Positions 34,287 through 44,310 of a DNA stretch of 64,000 nucleotides are shown here, one piece after another. The notes below the pieces were generated by a model. The model ran no database searches, was not told the DNA's origin, and was given only the letters and a program-made list of their open reading frames with translations. Made by a program: the position numbers and the translations under genes. Within the stretch, counting starts at the first letter, position 1. Each line of letters opens with the position of its first letter. This stretch comes from DDH964 sp963806685 (GTDB lineage: Bacteria; Desulfobacterota; Desulfuromonadia; Desulfuromonadales; DDH964), in contig CAWDZB010000026.1 in the NCBI GenBank assembly GCA_963806685.1, positions 55,330 through 119,329 of the forward strand, in the 5' to 3' direction.

Positions 34287-36014
34287 TCAGCCGCAGACCC
34301 CGCAGCGCCGGCAGCCGGCCTGGCAGCGCGGGGATAGCTGCAGCACCAGGCCACGTTGGTATTCCTGCCAGAGATAATCGCGCTTAACGCCGCTGTCGAG
34401 AACCTCCCAGGGGAAGCGCTCCTGCTGCGGGCGTTCCCGGTGGACGAAGAAGGCGGGATCGAAGCCGGCCTCGGCGCAGACCGCCTTAAGCGGGCGCCCG
34501 GCGGCCAGCTCCGGCAGGATGCGACCGACCCGCCGGTCCCCGCGGGAGAGGAGCGCCTGCAGGGTCGCGGCGCGCAGCGATTCGCAGTGCATCTCGGTAT
34601 TGCCCAGCCGGGCGATCCCCCGCCGCAGCCGCCCGATGCGGGCCTTGAGCTCCGCCTCGAAAGGCATCGCCGCCCACTGGAAGGGGGTGAAGGGCTTGGG
34701 GATGAAGGGGTTGACCGAGAGGGTGATGTGGCCGAGACGCCCGCGCCGCTTCCCTTCCGCCAGCCAGACCTCGCGCACCCGGGTCACCAAGGCGAGGAGT
34801 TCGTCGATGTCGGCGTCCGTCTCGCCGGGGAGGCCGAGCAGGAAATAGAGCTTGAGGTTGGGTATGCCGGCGGCCGCCAGACGCTGCACGGCGGCGAGGA
34901 TCTGTGCCTCGTCGAGGTTCTTGTTGATCAGGTCGCGCAGCCGCTGGCTGCCGGCCTCGGGAGCCAGGGCCACGGTACGGTGCCCGGAGGCGACCAGCGC
35001 CTCCACCTCCGCCTCGCCGAGCGCGTCGATGCGCAGGCTGGCGACCGAGACCTTGCCGCCGGCGGCCAGGATCGTCCCTTCCAGCTCGGCAATCTGCGGG
35101 TAGTCGGAGACCGCGGCCCCCACCAGCCCCTGCTTCGGGCGCTGGCAGAGCCCCTCCGTCACCTGCCGCTGCAAATTCTCCAGGCTCCGTTCCCGCGGCG
35201 GCAGGAAGAGGAAGCCCGCGGCGCAGAAGCGACACCCCCGGGAACAGCCGCGGGAGATCTCGGTAAGGACCATGTCGCCGAACTCGGTCTTCTCGGTGAG
35301 GACGAAGGAGCGGGCCTCGCCGGCGTCGAGCTCGGCCTGCCAGCGCCGGGCCACCCGTGCCGGCGCCGGCGGCCGCACCGCCACCGCCGCGATGGTGCCG
35401 TCGGCGGCCAGTTGCGGGGCATAGAAGGCCGGAACGTAGAGGCCGGGCACCTGCGCCAGGATGGCCAGCAGCTCCTCCCGGGCCCGTTGCCCGGCCCCCT
35501 GCAGGGCGGCGAGGAGGTCGGGAAGGAGCGGTTCAGCCTCGCCGACCGCGAACAGGTCCATGATCTCCGCCAGCGGCTCCGGGTTGAGAAAGGCGCAGAC
35601 CCCGCCGCACAGCAGCAGCGGATAGCGCTCTCCCCGCTCCTCCCGCCACAGCGGGAGCCGCGCCAGCTCAAAGAGGGTCGGCAGGTTGAGGTAGTCGTTC
35701 TCGAAGGAGACGGAAAAGGCGATCAGGTCGAAATCGGTGAGCGCTCGCCCCGACTCGAGGGAGAAGAGCGGGTAGCCGGTCTTGCGGTGCTCGGCAAGAT
35801 CCTCGGCATCGGGGAGGAAGAAGCGCTCGCAGAGGGTGTCGTCGCGGCTGTTGAGCAGCTGGTAGACGGTCAGGAACCCGAGGTTGCTCATCGCCTGGTG
35901 GTAGGTGTTGGGATAGACCAGGGCCACCGCCAGGCGTCCCCCCCAGGGGTTGGCGCGGCAGCCGCTTTCGGCTTCCAGGCGCCTTCGCGCCTTGTCGATC
36001 AGTTTTCTGGACAT
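34287..36014 (-). CDS. Radical SAM protein (TIGR03960-like, B12-binding-type N-terminus)
   Basis: 575 residues. The first ~180 residues resemble the Rossmann-like domain of B12-binding radical SAM proteins (VALVYPNTYHQAMSNLGFLT, LLCGGVCAFLNPEPLAE). The SAM cluster ligands are Cys257, Cys261 and Cys264 in SRGCSRGCRFCAAGF. Later motifs are VALAPEAGSQRLRDLINKNL and LKLYFLLGLPGETDADIDEL. The extreme C-terminus has further cysteines (RCQAGCRRCGVCG). Relatives are often followed by a TIGR03936 partner, which is not evident here. Substrate unknown. Confidence 0.85.
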   Translation of the reverse strand: MSRKLIDKARRRLEAESGCRANPWGGRLAVALVYPNTYHQAMSNLGFLTVYQLLNSRDDTLCERFFLPDAEDLAEHRKTGYPLFSLESGRALTDFDLIAFSVSFENDYLNLPTLFELARLPLWREERGERYPLLLCGGVCAFLNPEPLAEIMDLFAVGEAEPLLPDLLAALQGAGQRAREELLAILAQVPGLYVPAFYAPQLAADGTIAAVAVRPPAPARVARRWQAELDAGEARSFVLTEKTEFGDMVLTEISRGCSRGCRFCAAGFLFLPPRERSLENLQRQVTEGLCQRPKQGLVGAAVSDYPQIAELEGTILAAGGKVSVASLRIDALGEAEVEALVASGHRTVALAPEAGSQRLRDLINKNLDEAQILAAVQRLAAAGIPNLKLYFLLGLPGETDADIDELLALVTRVREVWLAEGKRRGRLGHITLSVNPFIPKPFTPFQWAAMPFEAELKARIGRLRRGIARLGNTEMHCESLRAATLQALLSRGDRRVGRILPELAAGRPLKAVCAEAGFDPAFFVHRERPQQERFPWEVLDSGVKRDYLWQEYQRGLVLQLSPRCQAGCRRCGVCG

Positions 36015-36101
36015 GCAATTCCGTGACGGGAAAAGGGTAGCGGGATCAGACTACACCAAAGCGGTGCGGCCTGGCAATTTTGACGGGCCGCCCGGAAGCT
36101 G

Positions 36102-36130
36102 AAAAAAAAGGGGCCGCCAGAGGCGGCCCG
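36102..36130 (-). terminator. Terminator downstream of ftsZ
   Basis: On the minus strand GGGCCGCC-TCT-GGCGGCCC is followed by eight T. It lies about 150 bp after the ftsZ stop and should end the mra-fts transcript. Confidence 0.8.
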
Positions 36131-36228
36131 GGTGACGAGGGAGTCGTCAGGGCATTGCAGGGTGGGCAGACACGCCCCCTTGGCATGCCGGGCGGAGAAC
36201 CGGCACGGGGAAGCGGTCGGCGAAAATA

Positions 36229-36280
36229 TCGCTATCAGCTATCAGCTATCAGCTATCAGCTATCAGCTATCAGCTGTCAG
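36229..36280. repeat. 7-bp tandem repeat abutting the ftsZ stop
   Basis: About six copies of TATCAGC, then TGTCAG, run directly into the ftsZ stop codon (36277-36279). The same words occur upstream of ftsZ (37480-37555). Confidence 0.85.
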
Positions 36281-37425
36281 TCGACCCGCTTGCGCAGGAA
36301 GGTCGGGATGTCGTACTGGTCTTCGTCGCCGGCCACCGTCCCGAGGCTGCGCGGCGCACCCTTCTGCCGCTCGCGGATGAAGGTCGGCAGGTCCCGGTCG
36401 ACCTTGCCCATGGCAACGGCGGCGGCGTTTTTCTTCAATTCCTCGGCCTGGCGCTTGTCCTTCTCGAAGGAGGCGCCGAAGCCGGTGGCGATGGCGGTGA
36501 TCTTGAGCTTGTCGCCGAGTTCCTCGTTGATCACCAGGCCGATGATGATGTTGGCGTCCTCGTGGACCTTTTCGTGGATGATCCGCGAAGCCTCGTCGAA
36601 TTCCTCCATGGTCATGCTGGAAGAACCGGAGATGTTGACCAGCACCCCCTTGGCGCCGGAGATGTCGATATCCTCCAGCAGCGGGCTGCTGATCGCCATA
36701 TGCGCCGCCTGCGCGGCCCGGCGGTCCCCTTCGCCGATGCCGATCCCCATCATCGCCATCCCCCGCTCGCTCATGATCGCCTTGACGTCGGCGAAGTCGA
36801 CGTTGATCAGACCATGGGTGGTGATCAGGTCGGAGATCCCCTGCACCGCCTGGCGCAAGACGTCGTCGGCCGGCTTGAAGGCGTCGAGGATGCTCATGTT
36901 CTTGCCGGCCAGGCCGAGCAGCCGGTCGTTGGGGATGACGATCAGCGAGTCGACCACCTCCTTGAGCTGGTTGACCCCCTCCTCGGCCTTTTTCAGCCGC
37001 TGCTTCCCTTCGCGGGAGAAGGGTTTGGTGACCACGCCGACAGCCAAAGCCCCAGACTCCCGGGCCACCTCGGCAATGATCGGCGCCGCTCCGGTGCCGG
37101 TGCCGCCGCCGAGGCCGGCAGCGATGAAGACCATGTCGGCACCGGTCAGGACCTCGGCCAGCCGCGCCCGGTCCTCGAGGGCCGCCTCGCGGCCGATCTC
37201 CGGGTTGGCGCCGGCGCCGAGCCCCTTGGTAAGCTTGGTACCAAGCTGGAGTTTCATCGCTGCCAGGCTCGTCTTCAGTGCCTGGGCGTCGGTGTTGCAG
37301 GTCACGAATTCCACGCCGTCGATCGCCGAATCGATCATGGTGTTGACGGCATTGCCGCCCCCGCCCCCGACACCGATAACCTTGATCTTGGCTGTCTGAT
37401 CCACACTCTCATCGAATTCGAACAT
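36277..37425 (-). CDS. ftsZ: Cell division GTPase FtsZ
   Basis: 382 residues. GTP-binding motifs: VIGVGGGGGNAV, the tubulin signature GGGTGTGAAP, and the T7-loop NVDFADVKAIM that completes the next subunit's active site. The C-terminal peptide YDIPTFLRKRVD docks FtsA and other partners. The ATG at 37425 follows AAGGGAGGGAG. It polymerises into the Z ring at midcell. Last gene of the division cluster, separated from ftsA by 131 bp of repeats. Confidence 0.98.
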   Translation of the reverse strand: MFEFDESVDQTAKIKVIGVGGGGGNAVNTMIDSAIDGVEFVTCNTDAQALKTSLAAMKLQLGTKLTKGLGAGANPEIGREAALEDRARLAEVLTGADMVFIAAGLGGGTGTGAAPIIAEVARESGALAVGVVTKPFSREGKQRLKKAEEGVNQLKEVVDSLIVIPNDRLLGLAGKNMSILDAFKPADDVLRQAVQGISDLITTHGLINVDFADVKAIMSERGMAMMGIGIGEGDRRAAQAAHMAISSPLLEDIDISGAKGVLVNISGSSSMTMEEFDEASRIIHEKVHEDANIIIGLVINEELGDKLKITAIATGFGASFEKDKRQAEELKKNAAAVAMGKVDRDLPTFIRERQKGAPRSLGTVAGDEDQYDIPTFLRKRVD

Positions 37426-37479
37426 GACTCCCTCCCTTCTGGTTGATCCGGACACTCTCCGCAGCGCCGGATAGTTGAA

Positions 37480-37555
37480 AATCGGCTCTCAGCTATTAGT
37501 TTTCAGCTGTCAGCTTTAAGCTAAGGGCTGATAGCTGACAGCTTACAGCTGCCTT
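37480..37555. repeat. AGCTGTCAGC/AGCTATCAGC-type repeats between ftsA and ftsZ
   Basis: Diverged copies of CAGCTATCAGC/CAGCTGTCAGC in both orientations fill most of the 131-bp ftsA-ftsZ gap and could fold back on each other (GGGCTGATAGCTGACAGC with GGCTCTCAGC). Same word family as the tandem array past ftsZ. Confidence 0.7.
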
Positions 37556-37556
37556 C

Positions 37557-38789
37557 CTAGAAAAACTCGCCGAACCACTCCTTCATCCGCCGCACCACCT
37601 TGTCGAAGATGTTTTCCTCAGTCACGCTGAAGTTGCGGGTCTGCAGGTTGCGGCTGCCGTACTTGACCAGGCCGACGCCGGTGGCGTAGATCGGTGAATT
37701 GACGACGTCGATGAGACCGCCGATATCCAGCGGCACGCCGCGCCGCACCGGCAGGTTGAAGATCTGCTCGGCCAGCTCGGGCATCCCCGGCAGGATCGAG
37801 GTTCCGCCGGTGATCACCACCCCCGAGGCGATAACATCCTCGAAACCGCTCTTGACGATTTCGCGGTTGACCAGGGTGAAGATCTCCTCCACCCGCGGTT
37901 CGAGGATCTCCGCCAGCAGCTGGCGCGACAGCACCCGGGCCTCGCGACCGCCGACCGAGGGGACCTCGATGGTCTCGTCCTTGCCGACCATGGAGGTCAG
38001 GCAGCAGCCGTAGGCCTGTTTGATCTTCTCCGCCTCGGCCATCGGCGTGCGCAGGCCGACGGCGATATCGTTGGTCAGGTGGTTGCCACCCAGCGACAGG
38101 ACCGCGGTGTGCTTGATGGCGCCGTCGACGAAAATGGCGATGTCGGTGGTGCCGCCGCCGATGTCGATGATCGCCACTCCGAGTTCCTTCTCGTCCGGAG
38201 AGAGGACCGCCTCCGATGAGGCGAGCTGCTCGAGGACGATGTCGGCGACCCCGACGTTGGCGCGCTGGCAGCTCTTGATGATGTTCTGGGCGCTGGCTAC
38301 CGCCCCGGTGACGATATGGACCTTGGCCTCGAGGCGCACCCCGCTCATCCCCAGGGGTTCCTTGATGCCGTCCTGGTCGTCGATGATGAACTCCTGGGGA
38401 AGGATGTGGATCACCTCGCGGTCCATGGGAATGGCGATCGCCTTGGCGGCGTCGATTACGCGGCGAATGTCGTCTTTGTTGACCTCGCGGTTCTTGATCG
38501 CGATCACCCCCTGCGAATTGAAACCCTTGATGTGGCCGCCGGCAATGCCGGCGAAGACCGACTTGATCTCGCAGCCGGCCATCAGTTCCGCCTCGCGTAG
38601 CGCCTTCTGAATCGCCTCGACGGTGCTCTCGATGTTGATCACCACTCCCTTGCGCAATCCCTTGGAGGGGCTGGTGCCGATGCCGACGATGTCCAGCCCC
38701 TCGTCGGTCATATTGCCGACGATGGCACAGATCTTGGTCGTCCCGATGTCCAGGCCGACGATCAGGTTTTCCACTCTCTTGCTGCTCAT
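37557..38789 (-). CDS. ftsA: Cell division protein FtsA
   Basis: 410 residues. Actin-like ATPase: LIVGLDIGTTKICAIVG (phosphate 1), GVAIIDIGGGTTDIAIF (phosphate 2) and GVVITGGTSILPGMPEL (adenosine). The C-terminal VRRMKEWFGEFF is an amphipathic membrane-targeting helix. It tethers FtsZ to the inner membrane and recruits later division proteins. It lies 29 bp after ftsQ. Confidence 0.97.
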   Translation of the reverse strand: MSSKRVENLIVGLDIGTTKICAIVGNMTDEGLDIVGIGTSPSKGLRKGVVINIESTVEAIQKALREAELMAGCEIKSVFAGIAGGHIKGFNSQGVIAIKNREVNKDDIRRVIDAAKAIAIPMDREVIHILPQEFIIDDQDGIKEPLGMSGVRLEAKVHIVTGAVASAQNIIKSCQRANVGVADIVLEQLASSEAVLSPDEKELGVAIIDIGGGTTDIAIFVDGAIKHTAVLSLGGNHLTNDIAVGLRTPMAEAEKIKQAYGCCLTSMVGKDETIEVPSVGGREARVLSRQLLAEILEPRVEEIFTLVNREIVKSGFEDVIASGVVITGGTSILPGMPELAEQIFNLPVRRGVPLDIGGLIDVVNSPIYATGVGLVKYGSRNLQTRNFSVTEENIFDKVVRRMKEWFGEFF

Positions 38790-38818
38790 GACCCTCCCTT
38801 TCCCCGCGCTGCTCGCGT

Positions 38819-39667
38819 CTAGCCGTGTCCGCTAAGCCGGGTGTCGAGCTTGACAATCACCCGGTCAGCGACGTTCAGATCGATGTATTTGAGCCCCGCC
38901 AGCCGCCCCTGCAGCTCCGGGTAAATCCTCTCCAGGCGATCGAGCTTGGCATCGAACCCTCCGAATCCAAGGCGTACCGGCACTCCGGAGTTGAGGGTAT
39001 TGACGCTGAAACCGTCCTCGCGGTCTATGTGCAGTTCCGACACCTCGGCGAGCGAGAATATCCGGCGGGCTTCGAGTTGGCCAAGCAATCCCATGGCGTC
39101 CTTCAGTAGCCGGTGCGCCTCGCCCGGGTTGTTGAGCAGAAACTGCCGGTCGATTCCGGTCAGCGCCGGGTAGTCTAGGCGATCCTTGCCGGACAACACC
39201 TTGAAGATCTCCCCGTCGCCATCGACGTAATAAAGGTAGCCGAGGTTGATGATCGCCCGCGGCTCGCGCTCGTGCACGGCAATTACCACCTCGCGGGGGA
39301 AGACCCGACGCACCTCGGCCTGGGCCACCCAGGGATTTTCGGCGATCTTGTTGCCGATCGCTTCGAGGTCGAGGTCGAAGATGTTGAGACCTGGGCGGAT
39401 GTCCGACAGCTCCACCACCTCATTTTCCTGAAGCCGATGCAGGTTCTCGACATGCACCTTCTCCACCGCGAAATACCCCGAGTGGAAGATCGTCCGGCCG
39501 GCAAGCACGGCGCCGCCGACCAGCAACAGGGCCAGGGCCAGCTTGCCGAGCAGCAGGCTGATGCCGAGCCCGCGGTGGAAGATCTTGCGCCAGTCCCGCG
39601 GCTGTTTCTCCCGCTTCAGGCGGTTGCCCTTGACCCGGGCCGGCTTGTCGGTCTTGAAGTCCCGCAT
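38819..39667 (-). CDS. ftsQ: Cell division protein FtsQ/DivIB
   Basis: 282 residues from the ATG at 39667; an upstream TTG at 39685 is possible. A basic cytoplasmic N-terminus, one membrane helix (LLLGKLALALLLVGGAVLAG), a POTRA domain (VEKVHVENLHRLQENEVVEL) and a beta domain (PWVAQAEVRRVFPREVVIAV) match FtsQ. It links early and late divisome proteins in the periplasm. Confidence 0.93.
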   Translation of the reverse strand: MRDFKTDKPARVKGNRLKREKQPRDWRKIFHRGLGISLLLGKLALALLLVGGAVLAGRTIFHSGYFAVEKVHVENLHRLQENEVVELSDIRPGLNIFDLDLEAIGNKIAENPWVAQAEVRRVFPREVVIAVHEREPRAIINLGYLYYVDGDGEIFKVLSGKDRLDYPALTGIDRQFLLNNPGEAHRLLKDAMGLLGQLEARRIFSLAEVSELHIDREDGFSVNTLNSGVPVRLGFGGFDAKLDRLERIYPELQGRLAGLKYIDLNVADRVIVKLDTRLSGHG

Positions 39668-39691
39668 CGACTCCCCTTGCGGCAATCGCGG

Positions 39692-40618
39692 TTACTTGTT
39701 CAGTCCAGCGTCCTCGAGAATCAGCTGCACCAGTTCCGCGAAATCGATCCCGGCCTGGGCCGCTGCCTTGGGCAGCAGGCTGGTCTCGGTCATCCCCGGG
39801 ATGGTGTTGACCTCGAGGCAGTAGAATTCGCGGTCGCGGACCATGAAATCGACTCGCGCCGCCCCCCGGCAGCCGAGCGTCCGGCAGGCCTGCAGGGCCA
39901 CCTGCTGGAGCCGGGCGTAGAGGACCGGCTCGAGGGGCGCCGGCAGCAGATATTCGGTCTGGCCGCTGGTGTACTTGGCGCGGTAGTCGTAAAAGCCCCC
40001 CTTGGGAACAATCTGGATGATCGGCAGCACGGTGTCGCCGAGGACGCTGACCGTAACTTCCGCGCCGGGAATGTAGTCCTCGATCAGCAGCAGATCGTCG
40101 TGGCCGAAGGCCTCATCGATGCCGGCGGCCAGCTCCGCAGCGTCGCGGACAATGTGCACGCCGATGGTGGAACCCTCCCGGGCCGGTTTGACCACCCGCG
40201 GGTAGTGGCGACAGCGCGCGACCAGCGCCGCGACCTCGTCGCCGCGGCGCAGAACCTCGAAGGCCGGAGTCGGCAGTTCGTGGTGCAGCAGCAGCTTTTT
40301 GGTGGTGACCTTGTCCATCGCCACCGCCGAGGCCTGCACGCCGCTGCTCGTGTAAGGAATGCCAAGCAGTTCGAGCAGCCCCTGGACGCTGCCGTCCTCG
40401 CCGTAACGCCCGTGCAGGGCGATGAAGGCGACCTCGATCCCTGCCGCTGCCAGCTGCTGCGGCAGGTCGCGTCCGGCGTCGATCGCCACCGCCCGGTAGC
40501 CGGCACCGGCCAGGGCAGCCAGCACCGCCTTGCCGGTGCGCAGCGAAACCTCCCGTTCGGCGGAAAGGCCGCCGAGCAGGACGCCAATGGTTTTGGTCTT
40601 CAGTTCCTTGCGAGTCAT
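39692..40618 (-). CDS. ddl: D-alanine--D-alanine ligase
   Basis: 308 residues from the ATG at 40618 (TTG at 40624 possible). ATP-grasp enzyme: VLLGGLSAEREVSLRTG at the N-terminus, ALHGRYGEDGSVQGLLELL, VVKPAREGSTIGVHIV, and metal ligands in FYCLEVNTIPGMTETSLLP. It joins two D-Ala for peptidoglycan. It follows murC directly; the expected murB between them is absent. Confidence 0.96.
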   Translation of the reverse strand: MTRKELKTKTIGVLLGGLSAEREVSLRTGKAVLAALAGAGYRAVAIDAGRDLPQQLAAAGIEVAFIALHGRYGEDGSVQGLLELLGIPYTSSGVQASAVAMDKVTTKKLLLHHELPTPAFEVLRRGDEVAALVARCRHYPRVVKPAREGSTIGVHIVRDAAELAAGIDEAFGHDDLLLIEDYIPGAEVTVSVLGDTVLPIIQIVPKGGFYDYRAKYTSGQTEYLLPAPLEPVLYARLQQVALQACRTLGCRGAARVDFMVRDREFYCLEVNTIPGMTETSLLPKAAAQAGIDFAELVQLILEDAGLNK

Positions 40619-40644
40619 ATCCAATCCGGGTATGGGCTGCGGGT

Positions 40645-42045
<1,401 letters not shown>

Positions 42046-42080
42046 GGAAGCCCTTGAATCAAGGTTACAGGAAAAAAAGG

Positions 42081-43205
42081 TTACTGGATAAAGGAACTGA
42101 GCTTTTCCCCTTCACCCTGTTCCTTTATCCGTTCTTTGCTTCGCATAATTTCCCGGCACTCGCGGAGGATCAGTTCCGCGGCGCCGCGCTTGGCCAGGGA
42201 GCGGGCAGCACCCGACATGCTCTGCAGCCGTTCCCGGTCGTTGAGCAGGTCGCTGACCAGGCGCGCCAGCAGCGCCGGGGTCAGCTCCGCCTGCGGGAGC
42301 ATCAGCGCCGCGCCACGCCGCGCCAGGGCGCGGGCATTGGCGGTCTGATGGTCGCCGGCGGCGTACGGATAGGGAACCAGGAGCGCCGGTCGACCGCAGG
42401 CGGTCAACTCGGCGATGGTGGTCGCTCCGGCCCGGCAGACCACCAGCTGGGCATCGCGGTAGGCCGCGACCATGTCGTCGATGAAGGGCACCACCTCGGC
42501 CTCCCAGCCGGCTTCCCGGTACCCCTGCTGCACCCGCTCCAGGTCATCGCTGCCTGCCTGGTGACGGATGCGCAGGTCGCCGCGCAGGGGCTCCAGGGCG
42601 GGCAGGGCGCCAAGCATCAGGTCGTTGATGGCCCGTGCCCCCCGGCTGCCGCCGAAGACCAGCAGCGACCGCCCGGTTTCCGGCGGCGGTGGGCAATCCT
42701 CCATGCCGGTGCGCAGGGGGTTGCCGGTCACCACCACCCGGCCGCGGTGAAAGGCCCGGTCGGCATCGGTGATCGACAGGCAGACCCGGTCCACCCAGCG
42801 TGCCAGCAACCGGTTGGTGAGCCCCGGCCAGGCGTTCTGCTCGTGGATCAAGGTCGGGGTCTTGCGCAGCAGGGCTGCCAGCAGCGCCGGCGCCGAGGCG
42901 TAGCCGCCGACGCCGACCACCACGTCGGGAGCGAAGTTGTTGAGCACCACCTGCGACTGCCGCACGCTGTGCAGCAGCTTGGGGAGCAGCCAGAGCTTGG
43001 CACGCCAGCCGCGTCCGACCACCCCCTCGATGTCGATGGTAGTCAAGGGAAGGCCGAGCTGGGGCAGGACCCGGGCCTCTATGCCCCGGGCGGTGCCGAT
43101 GAAATGAACCCGTGCTTCGGGGTCGCTGGCCAGCAGGTGCTGCGCCAGGGCGACCGCCGGGAAGAGATGTCCGCCGGTGCCACCACCGGCCAGCAGCAGT
43201 CTCAT
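42081..43205 (-). CDS. murG: UDP-GlcNAc:lipid I transferase MurG
   Basis: 374 residues. LLLAGGGTGGHLFPAVALAQ and the second Gly-rich loop LVFGGSRGARAIND mark the GT28 fold; VVCRAGATTIAELTACGRPA binds UDP-GlcNAc. It makes lipid II at the inner face of the membrane. The start overlaps the ftsW stop (ATGA). Confidence 0.97.
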   Translation of the reverse strand: MRLLLAGGGTGGHLFPAVALAQHLLASDPEARVHFIGTARGIEARVLPQLGLPLTTIDIEGVVGRGWRAKLWLLPKLLHSVRQSQVVLNNFAPDVVVGVGGYASAPALLAALLRKTPTLIHEQNAWPGLTNRLLARWVDRVCLSITDADRAFHRGRVVVTGNPLRTGMEDCPPPPETGRSLLVFGGSRGARAINDLMLGALPALEPLRGDLRIRHQAGSDDLERVQQGYREAGWEAEVVPFIDDMVAAYRDAQLVVCRAGATTIAELTACGRPALLVPYPYAAGDHQTANARALARRGAALMLPQAELTPALLARLVSDLLNDRERLQSMSGAARSLAKRGAAELILRECREIMRSKERIKEQGEGEKLSSFIQ

Positions 43206-44308
43206 CGCACTTCTCCCGGTCCGTGGCTGGAAACGTTGAGCAGAATCCCGATCCCCATCAGGGTGGTGAGCAGGCTGGTCCCGCCGTAGGAAAGAAACGG
43301 CAGAGCCAGGCCCTTGGTCGGCAGCATCCCCAGCACCACGGCGATATTGGTGAAGGCCTGCAGGCCGATCAGTAACGTTACCCCGAAGGCCAGGTAGCGG
43401 CCGAATTCGTCGGGCGCCGCAAGCGCGGTACGGATGCCACGCATGACCAGCACCAGAAACATCGCCGCCACCACCAGGACGCCGATGAACCCCAGTTCCT
43501 CGCCGATGACGCTGAAGATGAAGTCGGTATGGGCCTCGGGCAGGAAGAAAAGCTTCTGCATCCCCTCGCCGAGGCCGTTGCCGAACGGCCCCCCGGTGCC
43601 GAAGGCGATCCAGCTCTGGATGATCTGGAAGCCGGTGTTGGTCGGATCGTCCCAAGGGTTGAGAAAGGCGAGGATCCGCCTGCGGCGGTAGTCGACGTGC
43701 ATCACCAGAAAGTAGAGGAACGGCAGTGCCAGGATCACCATCGACATCAGGTAGGTGAGGCGGGTGCCGGCCACCAGCAGCATCACCATCGCCACCGCGG
43801 CAATGGTGATGGCGCTGCCGAGGTCCGGCTGCAGCAGCAGCAGCCCCAGCAGCAGGGCGAGGACCACCATGTAGGGGATGAAGCCGAGCTTGAAGCTCCG
43901 GATCTTGTCCTTCTTCTTGGCCAGGGAATGGGCCATGTAGAGGACCATGCCGAGCTTTACCAGCTCCGCCGGCTGAACCGAGAAAAGCGGCAGGCGGATC
44001 CAGCGGGCCGCACCACCGGCATGGGAGCCGATCCCCGGAATCAGCACCGCGATCAGCAACCCACCGCAGAAGAGGAAAAAGGGAACGGCCAGACGCCGCA
44101 GCCGGTGATAGTCGAAGTACATGAATCCGGTCATGATGGCGAAGCCGAGCAGGGCATAGATGCCCTGGCGCTTGAGGAAGTAGAAACCGTCCCCGTACTT
44201 CTTCGCGGCCATGATGGACGACGCGGAATAGACCATCACCACCCCGAAGCAGGTGAGGGCCACGGCCAGCAGCAGGATCGTCGTGTCGAATCCCCGGCGC
44301 ACTTCCAC
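43202..44308 (-). CDS. ftsW: Septal peptidoglycan polymerase FtsW (SEDS)
   Basis: 368 residues from a GTG at 44308, 2 bp after the murD stop, with AGGGAG about 8 nt upstream. Ten membrane helices, with SEDS motifs MVYSASSIMAAKKYGD, FSVQPAELVKLGMVLYMAHS (catalytic-loop Asp region), PDLGSAITIAAV and FLPEAHTDFIFSVIGEELGF. It polymerises septal glycan with FtsI. Confidence 0.95.
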   Translation of the reverse strand: MEVRRGFDTTILLLAVALTCFGVVMVYSASSIMAAKKYGDGFYFLKRQGIYALLGFAIMTGFMYFDYHRLRRLAVPFFLFCGGLLIAVLIPGIGSHAGGAARWIRLPLFSVQPAELVKLGMVLYMAHSLAKKKDKIRSFKLGFIPYMVVLALLLGLLLLQPDLGSAITIAAVAMVMLLVAGTRLTYLMSMVILALPFLYFLVMHVDYRRRRILAFLNPWDDPTNTGFQIIQSWIAFGTGGPFGNGLGEGMQKLFFLPEAHTDFIFSVIGEELGFIGVLVVAAMFLVLVMRGIRTALAAPDEFGRYLAFGVTLLIGLQAFTNIAVVLGMLPTKGLALPFLSYGGTSLLTTLMGIGILLNVSSHGPGEVR

Positions 44309-44310
44309 GT

